DNA of 64,000 nucleotides from Oscillospiraceae bacterium (lineage in GTDB: Bacteria > Bacillota > Clostridia > Oscillospirales > Oscillospiraceae), in assembly GCA_020025305.1 (NCBI GenBank), contig JAHHSG010000002.1:1-64000 (forward strand), read 5' to 3'. Each line of letters begins with the position of its first letter. Within the stretch, counting starts at the first letter, position 1. Under the pieces are notes generated by a model. That model ran no database searches. It was given only the letters and a program-made list of their open reading frames with translations, and was not told the DNA's origin. Positions 39,289-46,934 of the stretch are shown here, piece by piece. Position numbers and translations under genes: made by a program.

Positions 39289-39632
39289 TGCTCCTCCTTA
39301 CGAAGAAGCCCCGTCTCCGCCAAAAGGCCGAGATAGGAATCGTTCAGCTTCTTATAAGAAGTCCGCACAGCACGGCCCCGAGCCACTAAAATAATGTCCC
39401 AGCCGGGCTGCAGCACCTCCTGATTGAGCCGCCAAATCTCCCGCAGACGACGACGCACACGATTACGCACCACCGCTTTTCCCAATTTGGTACTGACGGT
39501 AACCCCCAATCGTGTCCGCCCCTGCCGATTTCTCTGGCAGTACAACACCAGCCATGGCGAAACAGCCGACTTTCCCTTGCGGTAAATACGCCGGAATTCA
39601 TAATTCTCTTTCACCGTGACTTCGGCTTTCAT
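39285..39632 (-). CDS. rnpA: Ribonuclease P protein component
   Basis: A 115-residue basic protein that assists the catalytic RNase P RNA in maturing tRNA 5' ends. The signature RNRVRRRLREIWR is present in the usual place, with the N-terminal FRRIYRKGKS and the central LGVTVSTKLGKAVVRN. AGGGAG lies 5 nt before the ATG. It is transcribed with rpmH. Confidence 0.97.
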   Translation of the reverse strand: MKAEVTVKENYEFRRIYRKGKSAVSPWLVLYCQRNRQGRTRLGVTVSTKLGKAVVRNRVRRRLREIWRLNQEVLQPGWDIILVARGRAVRTSYKKLNDSYLGLLAETGLLRKEEQ

Positions 39633-39756
39633 AACGGCTCCCTTCGCTCCTTTTTCCCTTACTTTTTGACGATTTCATACATAGACCAATAGGGACGGCA
39701 GTTTCCTCCCACCGTCCCTTATTATTTTATCTATGCCCGATGCACTTTCCGTGACC

Positions 39757-39891
39757 TCAATGGGTCAGGCGAGCGCGGCCCTTAGCGCGGCGGCTGGCCA
39801 GCACCTTGCGGCCGTTTCTGGTAGCCATTCTCTTGCGGAAGCCGTGCACTTTGGAGCGCTGACGCTTCTTAGGCTGATAGGTACGGAACAT
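39757..39891 (-). CDS. rpmH: 50S ribosomal protein L34
   Basis: A 44-residue protein, MFRTYQPKKRQRSKVHGFRK followed by the usual Arg/Lys-rich end. Length and composition are canonical. GGAGG is 9 nt before the ATG. It heads the leftward rpmH-rnpA-yidD-yidC-jag operon under a near-consensus promoter divergent from dnaA. Confidence 0.98.
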   Translation of the reverse strand: MFRTYQPKKRQRSKVHGFRKRMATRNGRKVLASRRAKGRARLTH

Positions 39892-40017
39892 TGCATGACA
39901 CCTCCATTTAATAAAATCCGGCGAACTTTCTTTGTCCGCCTGCTCATACTCGACAGCAGGAACTTGTCCCCGCCGCAGTTGACATATGCATCGCACCGTG
40001 ATAAACGGCGCTTTGAT

Positions 40018-40046
40018 ATTATACATAATAATACTTTTCCTGTCAA
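40018..40046 (-). promoter_or_regulatory. Promoter of the rpmH operon
   Basis: On the minus strand TTGACA (40046-40041), a 17-nt spacer and TATAAT (40023-40018), a perfect sigma-A consensus. The leader to rpmH is about 120 nt. Confidence 0.85.
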
Positions 40047-40202
40047 CTGCTATCTTTGAAAACCGCCCGTTCTTTTTTCAAAATGTTTTTCTCCTTTTTT
40101 TGGGGAAACTTTCATGAATCCATCCCTTTCACTTCCATTTATTTCCTAATATGTGCCTGAAATATTCACGTCTGTTTGTCAGCTTTTATATTAGAATAAG
40201 TA

Positions 40203-40231
40203 TAGACTTTTCCGCCATTTTCTGCTATAAT
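40203..40231 (+). promoter_or_regulatory. Promoter of dnaA
   Basis: TAGACT (40203-40208), a 17-nt spacer and TATAAT (40226-40231). AAGGAG at 40233-40238 lies just inside the transcript and could serve a leader frame or a longer DnaA start. No consensus DnaA box occurs between rpmH and dnaA. Confidence 0.6.
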
Positions 40232-40326
40232 TAAGGAGATGATTATTGCCGCTTTTTATGCAACAAAGCCACGTTGCGCGGTACCTATATACGCAGTCTG
40301 TTTTCTGCGAGAAAGGGGCGCTATTT

Positions 40327-41643
40327 TTGAAATCTATTTCCGATGTTTGGGTGAATGTACTCAAGCGATTGAGTACACAACTATCCGAGACCACCATTGA
40401 CACCTGGTTTGATGAGATTGAGGTGGTCACCATGGAGGACTCCGCCTTTGTGCTGCATTGCAGCAACGCTTTTAAAAAGAGCACCATTGAAGCGCGGTTC
40501 AAAAAGCAAATCAAGGACGCATTGAAGGACATCTTCTCCGCCGATCTGGAGGTGAAAATCCTCAACGATGAACAGCTCTCCGCCTATCACGGCGTGGCTC
40601 CCGACCGTCCCGGCGCCCTGAATGAGTCCGCGGCGTTTACGTTTGAGACATATGTGGTGGGTCCCAGTAACAAGCTGGCTTATGCCGCCGCCCGGGCCGT
40701 AGCAGAGCGGCCGGCCGAGAACTACAACCCCCTTTTTATCTACGGTGACTCCGGTCTGGGCAAAACCCATTTGCTGTACGCCATTGCCCATCAGCTGAAT
40801 CTCCGTGATCCATCGGCAAAAATTGTCTACATCAAGGGCGATGAATTTACCAACGAGCTGGTCAACGCCATTCGCGAGGGTAAGAACATGGAATTCCGGG
40901 AGAAATACCGGGAGGCCACCCTTTTACTGGTGGACGATATTCAGTTTATCGCCGGTAAACAGCAGACACAGGAGGAGTTCTTTCACACCTTCAACACCCT
41001 CTATGAGTCCGGCAAGCAGATTGTACTCACCTCCGACCGTCCTCCCCGGGAAATGACCCAGCTGGAGGATCGACTGAAAACACGGTTTGAATGGGGATTG
41101 ATGGTGGACGTGGCTCCGCCCGACTTTGAGACCCGCCTTGCCATTATCAAAACCAAGGCCGCACTGCTGGGGGTACAATTGCCCGATGAGATTACCGGCC
41201 TTATCGCTGAAAATGTCACCGCCAACGTGCGGCAGATTGAGGGAACATTGAATAAAATTTTGGCCTACCGTGATCTGCTGGGTGACAAAGTGGATGAGCA
41301 GGCCGTCAGCCGCGCCGTACAGGATATGCTGAAAAAAAGCAACGATTACGTACCCACCCCCAACGCCATTATTGACTATATCTGCAAGTACTATCGTTTG
41401 GAGCCGGAGGCCCTTCGCGGGCAGAGCCGCGGCCGTGAGATTGTCAACGCCCGTCAGATCGCCATGTACCTCATTCGCCGCATGACCAATCTCTCTTTGG
41501 TGGACATCGGCAAGGAGTTCGGGGGCCGTGACCACACCACGGTGCTGCACTCTCTGGATAAAGTGGAGAAGCAGATGCGCTCTGACCCCTCCTTTGCCGA
41601 GGTGGTCAAGGAGATTACGGCCAATATCAATGCCAAAAACTGA
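40327..41643 (+). CDS. dnaA: Chromosomal replication initiator DnaA
   Basis: A 438-residue AAA+ initiator. Domain I begins SISDVWVNVLKRLSTQLSE, and domain II is short. Domain III carries the Walker A GDSGLGKTH (about 141-149), Walker B LLLVDDIQF (about 199-207) and sensor motifs. Domain IV binds DNA boxes through GGRDHTTVLHSLDK (about 399-412). The start is taken as TTG at 40327, with AAGGGG 8 nt upstream, because it gives the usual domain I length. An upstream in-frame TTG at 40246 with AAGGAG would add 27 residues. Divergent from rpmH and followed by the presumed origin and dnaN. Confidence 0.96.
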   Translation: MKSISDVWVNVLKRLSTQLSETTIDTWFDEIEVVTMEDSAFVLHCSNAFKKSTIEARFKKQIKDALKDIFSADLEVKILNDEQLSAYHGVAPDRPGALNESAAFTFETYVVGPSNKLAYAAARAVAERPAENYNPLFIYGDSGLGKTHLLYAIAHQLNLRDPSAKIVYIKGDEFTNELVNAIREGKNMEFREKYREATLLLVDDIQFIAGKQQTQEEFFHTFNTLYESGKQIVLTSDRPPREMTQLEDRLKTRFEWGLMVDVAPPDFETRLAIIKTKAALLGVQLPDEITGLIAENVTANVRQIEGTLNKILAYRDLLGDKVDEQAVSRAVQDMLKKSNDYVPTPNAIIDYICKYYRLEPEALRGQSRGREIVNARQIAMYLIRRMTNLSLVDIGKEFGGRDHTTVLHSLDKVEKQMRSDPSFAEVVKEITANINAKN

Positions 41644-41894
41644 GTATTTCCACATTTCCCGTGGAATGAACGTGGATAACAAGTGGATAACGCATCTCTG
41701 CCCCGAACCTGTGGAAAGGCGGCGGAAAAAAGGGAAAAAGAGTGGGGACAAGTTTTCCTGTAATTTCAATGGTTTGCGCTATGTTTCCACAAAAGTTTTC
41801 CCTACGGCTACTGTTACTAAAAAAAGATTAGTTTATGTTCTCTTTCTGAAAATTATTCCAAAAATTTCGATTTCCAAAGAAAGGATTGTCCGCT
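41644..41894. other. Probable chromosomal replication origin (oriC), dnaA-dnaN spacer
   Basis: This 251-bp spacer has several DnaA-box-like 9-mers differing by one or two bases from TTATCCACA: ATTTCCACA (41646), reverse CGTGGATAA (41671) and AGTGGATAA (41682), reverse TGTGGAAAG (41710), and GTTTCCACA (41783). From about 41795 to 41880 it becomes very AT-rich, which suits an unwinding element. No exact consensus box is present. The position between dnaA and dnaN is the usual one for Firmicutes. Confidence 0.7.
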
Positions 41895-43010
41895 ATGCTT
41901 CGATTTTCCTGTGAAAAAGCGCTTTTACAAAGCGCCGTAGCCACCGCTTCCCGTGCTGTGGCTTCCAAAAGCTCTATCCCTGCGTTAGAAGGTATCCTGC
42001 TGGAAGGTGCTTCCGATTTGACCCTGTCCGGCTATAATATGCAGACCGGTATCCGCACCTCTTTTGAAGCAGAGATTCAGCAAGAAGGCCGGATTGTCCT
42101 CAATGCCCGCCTGTTTGGTGATATTATCCGCAAAATGCCCGATGATATGATCGTTTTTTCCTGCGATGAAAAATATATGGTACATCTTACCTGCGGTGAC
42201 GCCAGTTTTGATATTTTGGGTTTGAGTGCCAATGATTATCCGGAACTTCCGGAAGTTGTAGATGATTTTTCCGTCTCTATCCAACAGCGTACCTTAAAAG
42301 CTATGATCAACCAGACCAGCTTTGCCGTCTCCACCAACGAAAGCCGCCCCGTGCATACCGGTTCTCTTTTTGAGGTGAATGAACAGGGCTTGACCGTAGT
42401 CTCTGTGGATGGTTTCCGTTTGGCCTTGCGCCGTGAGCCGCTCGAGCACATTGACGGCGGGGCATTTTCCTTTGTTGCACCCGGCAGCGCCCTGAACGAA
42501 GTGGAAAAAATCTGTGAGGACAGTGACAATCTCATCAGTATTATTCAGGGAAAGCGGCATTTGATGTTTGAGGCGGGCAATACACAGCTGATATGTCGCA
42601 GATTGGAAGGAGAATTTTTAAATTATCGCACTGCAATTCCCCGCAGCAACCCGATTCAGGTAGAGCTGGAAACTCGTGCCATGCTGGAAAGTCTGGATCG
42701 TGTCAGCGTTGTGATCAGCGAAAAGCTGAAAAGTCCGGTGCGCTGTGTGTTTGATCATGACCGGGTGTATCTCTCGGCCAAAACCGGCAACGGCGAGGCA
42801 AAGGACATTTGCGCCATCAGCGGGGATGGAACAGGGTTGGAAATTGGTTTTAATAACCGTTATTTAATGGATGCACTGCGCTATGCCCCGGCAGATCATG
42901 TGCGCATGGAACTGAACACCGGCATTTCGCCCTGCATTATTACGCCTGTGAGCGGGGAGGAAAACTTCCTCTATATGGTGCTGCCCGTTCGTCTGAAAGC
43001 GCAGTCATAA
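41895..43010 (+). CDS. dnaN: DNA polymerase III beta sliding clamp
   Basis: A 371-residue clamp of three similar domains; the homodimer rings DNA and tethers polymerase. The start LRFSCEKALLQSAVATASRAV, the central FAVSTNESRPVHTGSLFEV and the C-terminal GISPCIITPVSGEENFLYMVLPVRL are characteristic. The ATG at 41895 is preferred to a TTG three codons upstream. Position directly after dnaA is canonical. Confidence 0.97.
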   Translation: MLRFSCEKALLQSAVATASRAVASKSSIPALEGILLEGASDLTLSGYNMQTGIRTSFEAEIQQEGRIVLNARLFGDIIRKMPDDMIVFSCDEKYMVHLTCGDASFDILGLSANDYPELPEVVDDFSVSIQQRTLKAMINQTSFAVSTNESRPVHTGSLFEVNEQGLTVVSVDGFRLALRREPLEHIDGGAFSFVAPGSALNEVEKICEDSDNLISIIQGKRHLMFEAGNTQLICRRLEGEFLNYRTAIPRSNPIQVELETRAMLESLDRVSVVISEKLKSPVRCVFDHDRVYLSAKTGNGEAKDICAISGDGTGLEIGFNNRYLMDALRYAPADHVRMELNTGISPCIITPVSGEENFLYMVLPVRLKAQS

Positions 43011-43335
43011 AAAAAGTTCCTTATTTATTCAAAATAGTAATTGGATGCCCGTTTTTCAGGGAAGGAATGTCCTTTAAAGTGCAATATTGTATAAATATGC
43101 ATTTTGATGTATAGACCGTTGACTGTATCATGGTAACAGGGGCTTGCCTCCACGGTGCGCTGTCTTTGAAACAACAGCAGCTTTTCCACAGTGTGGGGGA
43201 AACTTTCGTTTCCTTGTATCTGGTACGCGGCAGGGGAGGCGAAAAGCTGCGGCCTCTGCCGGGATAAGAGGGTAGAATGCTCTTCAACTTCTTAAAACGT
43301 GGCATTGCTGCAATTTTCCAGAAAAGAGAAAGATT
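43011..43335. other. dnaN-S4 gene spacer with DnaA-box element C
   Basis: A 325-bp spacer. TTTTCCACA (43182-43190) followed by GTGTGGGGGA makes an imperfect inverted DnaA-box pair of the type seen elsewhere. A TTGACT-like and TATCAT-like pair near 43115 could start transcription of the S4-recF group. No gene or terminator is evident. Confidence 0.45.
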
Positions 43336-43551
43336 ATGACCAATATTCCCATTACAACTGAATTTATCAAGCTACAAGATTTGCTCAAGTTTGCCAATGT
43401 GGTGGCCTCCGGCGGCGAGGCCAAGATCATCATTCAGGAAGGAGAGGTTCTCGTCAACGGCGAGGTCTGCACCCAGCGGGGAAAGAAGATCCGTCCCGGG
43501 GATACGGTAACGTTGGGGGATCTCTCTCTGGCTGTTTTTTATGAGAATTGA
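43336..43551 (+). CDS. S4-domain RNA-binding protein (YaaA/RlbA type)
   Basis: A 71-residue protein that is a single S4 RNA-binding fold: FIKLQDLLKFANVVASGGEAKIIIQEGEVLVNGEVCTQRGKKI. The gene sits between dnaN and recF as in Bacillus subtilis (yaaA), where the product is linked to ribosome assembly. It overlaps recF by 11 bp. Confidence 0.93.
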   Translation: MTNIPITTEFIKLQDLLKFANVVASGGEAKIIIQEGEVLVNGEVCTQRGKKIRPGDTVTLGDLSLAVFYEN

Positions 43552-44644
43552 TGCCCTGACGCTGGAGGGCTTTCGCAACTATCAGCAGCAAGTCCTCACC
43601 TTCGATCATGGCTGCAATGTGATCTATGGGGAAAATGCCCAAGGAAAAACCAACCTGCTGGAAGCCATCGTTTATCTCTCCTGTGGAAAGTCGCCACGTA
43701 CCCACAGTGATCGGGAATTGATTGGCTTTGAAAAGGAAAGCGCCTACTTGCGAGGGGAGATGGAGTGCCGGGGACGGCCATTCAAGACAGAAATCACCCT
43801 GCAGCGGGGCAGACGGCGGAAAATGACCATCAACGGCGTGACGGCAAAGACTGCCTCGGCCCTCAGTGATGTACTGCACACGGTATTTTTCTCCCCGGAG
43901 GATCTCTATCTCATCCGGGAGGGGGCGGCGGCACGCCGCCGCTTCATGGATGGCTGCCTTTGCCAGCTGCGGCCTCGTTATGCCGAGGCGCTGGCGGAGT
44001 TTCACAAGCTCTATGAGCACAAGACCCGGATTTTGCGGGACAGCGAGGAATATCCCGGACTTTTGGCAACGCTGCCGGACTTCAATGAACGCTTATGCGC
44101 CGTGGGCGCAGTGCTGATCCACTATCGGGCGCAGTTTTGCCGCTCTCTTGCCACCTATGCCGCGGCAGCTCATCGGGAGTGCAGCGGCGGTCGGGAGGAA
44201 TTGGAGCTGCATTACCAGACGGTGAAAACCGTGGTGGACCCATTAGGGCCGCAAAAGGATATATACGAGGCACTGCGGCAGCACCAGCAAAGCCATTATC
44301 AGGCGGAAATCGCCAGTCGGATCTGCCTTTCAGGTCCCCACAAAGATGATTTGGAGGTGCTGGTCAATGGACGCAGTGCCCGGCAGTTTTGTTCTCAGGG
44401 GCAGGTGCGCACGGCGGCCTTGGCTCTGAAATTAGCGGAGCGGGAGATCCATAAAAACGTCATGGGGGAATATCCCATCATGCTGCTGGACGATGTGCTC
44501 AGTGAGCTTGATCCCCGGCGGCAGGAATATGTCCTCAACCGCATCGCCGGCGGGCAGGTGTTTATCACCTGCTGTGAAAATGATCGGCTGGAGGCCTTAG
44601 TGGCCGGAAAAGTATTCCATATTCAAAATGGGGAGGTGATGTGA
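43541..44644 (+). CDS. recF: RecF recombination/repair ATPase
   Basis: A 367-residue SMC-like ATPase that loads RecA at gaps with RecO and RecR. The P-loop is YGENAQGKTNLLEAI, the signature motif lies in RQFCSQGQVRTAALALKLAE, and Walker B is MLLDDVLSELDPRRQ. It overlaps the S4 gene by 11 bp and the remB start codon by 1 nt, so the group is translationally coupled. Confidence 0.97.
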   Translation: MRIDALTLEGFRNYQQQVLTFDHGCNVIYGENAQGKTNLLEAIVYLSCGKSPRTHSDRELIGFEKESAYLRGEMECRGRPFKTEITLQRGRRRKMTINGVTAKTASALSDVLHTVFFSPEDLYLIREGAAARRRFMDGCLCQLRPRYAEALAEFHKLYEHKTRILRDSEEYPGLLATLPDFNERLCAVGAVLIHYRAQFCRSLATYAAAAHRECSGGREELELHYQTVKTVVDPLGPQKDIYEALRQHQQSHYQAEIASRICLSGPHKDDLEVLVNGRSARQFCSQGQVRTAALALKLAEREIHKNVMGEYPIMLLDDVLSELDPRRQEYVLNRIAGGQVFITCCENDRLEALVAGKVFHIQNGEVM

Positions 44645-44919
44645 TGGGATATCTGCACATAGGGCAGAGCGTTATGCTGCCGGATCGGCAGATCATCGGC
44701 ATTTTTGATCTGGACATCACATCCCAATCAAAAATTACCAAAGCGTTTCTCAATCAGGCGGAAGAGGAGAGCGTGGTGGTGAACGTCAATGAGGATATTC
44801 CCAAATCCTTTTTGGTATGTGACCATCCCTATCACCGCCAGATCGTATATATATCGCAGCTGAATTCCTCCACCTTGGCCCGGCGTGCCGCGGAGGAACT
44901 GAGTTTGGAAGGAGAATAA
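44644..44919 (+). CDS. remB: RemB/DUF370 family protein
   Basis: A 91-residue protein of the DUF370 family, encoded between recF and gyrB as in Bacillus (yaaB/remB). The N terminus GYLHIGQSVMLPDRQIIGIFD and the later FLVCDHPYHRQIVYISQ are conserved. RemA and RemB influence biofilm-matrix and osmotic genes in Bacillus; the role in Clostridia is unknown. GGGGAGG is 7 nt before the ATG, so a GTG one codon earlier is not used. Confidence 0.9.
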   Translation: MGYLHIGQSVMLPDRQIIGIFDLDITSQSKITKAFLNQAEEESVVVNVNEDIPKSFLVCDHPYHRQIVYISQLNSSTLARRAAEELSLEGE

Positions 44920-44923
44920 GTTT

Positions 44924-46861
44924 ATGTCTGAAAAGGAAAATGTATTGCCCGTGGATACGGAATACGACGCCTCGGAAATCCAGGTCTTGGAGGGGCTGGA
45001 GGCCGTCCGTAAACGTCCCGGCATGTATATCGGTTCCACCTCGTCCTCCGGTCTTCATCATCTGGTCTATGAGATTGTGGATAACTCTATTGATGAGGCC
45101 ATGGCTGGCTATTGCACCGCTGTGGAGGTGGTGATCAATGAAGATGGCACCATCACTGTCTCGGATAACGGGCGCGGTATCCCCGTGGATATCCAGAAGC
45201 AGACCGGCCGCCCGGCGCTGGAAGTTGTTTTTACCGTACTGCACGCCGGCGGTAAGTTCGGCGGCGGCGGCTACAAGGTTTCCGGCGGCCTCCACGGCGT
45301 CGGCGCCAGCGTCGTGAATGCGCTTTCTGAGTGGCTCACCGTACAGGTACACAAGGAGGGCAAAATCCATGAGATGGCTTTTGCCCGCGGCCACATCACC
45401 AAGGAAATGACGGTGGTGGGCGAGACCGACCATACCGGTACCTCCGTCACCTTCAAGCCCGACGCCGAGATGTTTGATACCGTCGTCTATGAGTATGAGA
45501 TTCTCCACACCCGGATGCGGGAGCAGGCCTTCCTCAACGCAGGATTGCAGATTTCCATCGAGGATAAGCGACCCGGCATGGAGCAGAAAGATGTGATGTG
45601 CTATGAGGGCGGCATCCGGGAATATGTGAACTACCTCAATAAGAACAAGGTGCCCCTCCATGAGGAGGTCTTGTACATTTCCGGACAAAAGGGAGACTCC
45701 ACCGCGGAAATTGCCCTTCAATATAACGACAGCTACGCCGAGAACATTGTCTCTTTTGCCAATGATATCCGTACGCCGGAGGGCGGCATGCACGAAACCG
45801 GCTTCAAGGCGGCCCTGACCCGTGTGCTCAATGCTTACGGCATGAAGTATGGCATGATCAAGGAGGGGGACAAGGTCAGCGGCGAGGACTGCCGTGAGGG
45901 TATGACAGCCGTCATCAGCGTGAAGCTGACGGAGGCACAGTTTGAGGGACAGACCAAGGCCAAGCTGGGCAACGCCCACATCCGTACATTGGTGGACTCT
46001 CTGGTGAACGACCAGCTGATGGTCTATCTGGAGGAGCATCCTGTGGTGGCCCGTACCATTCTGGATAAGGCCATGACGGCCAATCGCGCCCGTGAGGCCG
46101 CCCGCAAGGCACGTGAGTCCATTCGCCGCAAGACAGCACTGGGCGGTGCGGCCATGCCCGACAAGCTGCGTGACTGCAACGAAAATAACCCGGAGCTGAC
46201 GGAACTCTATATCGTAGAGGGTGACTCCGCAGGCGGCTCTGCTACCCAGGGGCGTGACTCCCGTTTTCAGGCTGTCCTTCCTCTGTGGGGTAAGATGCTG
46301 AACGTGGAGAAGGCCCGTGCCGACAAGGTCTATGGCAACGATAAGCTGCAGCCTGTGATTGCCGCTCTGGGCGCCGGTATCGGCGATGAGTTCGACCCGG
46401 CCAAGCTCCGTTATCACAAAGTCGTCATCATGGCCGATGCCGATGTGGACGGCGCCCATATTCGTACCCTTTTGCTGACCTTCTTCTTCCGCTTCATGCG
46501 GCCCATGATCGAGGAGGGATATGTCTACAGCGCCGTGCCGCCCCTCTATAAGCTGAGTCGGGGCAAGAACACCCGTGTGGCTTACAGCGATGAGGAGCGT
46601 GATGCCATCAGTACGGAGATGCGCGGCGGCAACCCCAATGTGAATATCAACATTTCCCGCTATAAGGGCCTTGGTGAGATGGACCCCCACGAGCTGTGGG
46701 AGACCACCATGGACCCCGCGACCCGTACTCTGCGCCGGATTACGCTGGATGATGCCGTCAAGGCCGACGATACCTTCACTGTGCTCATGGGCGAGAAGGT
46801 GGAGCCCCGCCGTGAGTTCATCGAGCGCAACGCCAAATATGCCGAGAATTTGGATTATTGA
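44924..46861 (+). CDS. gyrB: DNA gyrase subunit B
   Basis: A 645-residue ATPase subunit of gyrase. GHKL motifs are VYEIVDNSIDEA, DNGRGIPVD and SGGLHGVGASVVN. The toprim motifs are IVEGDSAGGSA and MADADVDGAHI, and the tail includes RYKGLGEMDP. It is closer to canonical GyrB than the ParE-type gene at 4-6 kb and pairs with gyrA 73 bp downstream. AAGGAG precedes the ATG. The 5' end contains an exact reverse DnaA box (TGTGGATAA at 45077) dictated by coding. Confidence 0.97.
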   Translation: MSEKENVLPVDTEYDASEIQVLEGLEAVRKRPGMYIGSTSSSGLHHLVYEIVDNSIDEAMAGYCTAVEVVINEDGTITVSDNGRGIPVDIQKQTGRPALEVVFTVLHAGGKFGGGGYKVSGGLHGVGASVVNALSEWLTVQVHKEGKIHEMAFARGHITKEMTVVGETDHTGTSVTFKPDAEMFDTVVYEYEILHTRMREQAFLNAGLQISIEDKRPGMEQKDVMCYEGGIREYVNYLNKNKVPLHEEVLYISGQKGDSTAEIALQYNDSYAENIVSFANDIRTPEGGMHETGFKAALTRVLNAYGMKYGMIKEGDKVSGEDCREGMTAVISVKLTEAQFEGQTKAKLGNAHIRTLVDSLVNDQLMVYLEEHPVVARTILDKAMTANRAREAARKARESIRRKTALGGAAMPDKLRDCNENNPELTELYIVEGDSAGGSATQGRDSRFQAVLPLWGKMLNVEKARADKVYGNDKLQPVIAALGAGIGDEFDPAKLRYHKVVIMADADVDGAHIRTLLLTFFFRFMRPMIEEGYVYSAVPPLYKLSRGKNTRVAYSDEERDAISTEMRGGNPNVNINISRYKGLGEMDPHELWETTMDPATRTLRRITLDDAVKADDTFTVLMGEKVEPRREFIERNAKYAENLDY

Positions 46862-46872
46862 TTAGTCCAATC

Positions 46873-46897
46873 TGTAATAATTGAAGTGAATATTACA
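46873..46897. other. Inverted repeat in the gyrB-gyrA spacer
   Basis: TGTAATA (46873-46879) and TATTACA (46891-46897) are exact complements 11 nt apart. The arms are too short and AT-rich for a terminator, so this could be a protein-binding site controlling gyrA or simply chance. Confidence 0.3.
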
Positions 46898-46934
46898 ATC
46901 AGTAATTAACTTCTCTGAAAAGGGAGACGAAAAT

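Noticed and set aside
45077..45085. Exact reverse DnaA box in gyrB
   Set aside because: It encodes the conserved VDNS residues of the ATPase site, so it is explained by coding constraint.
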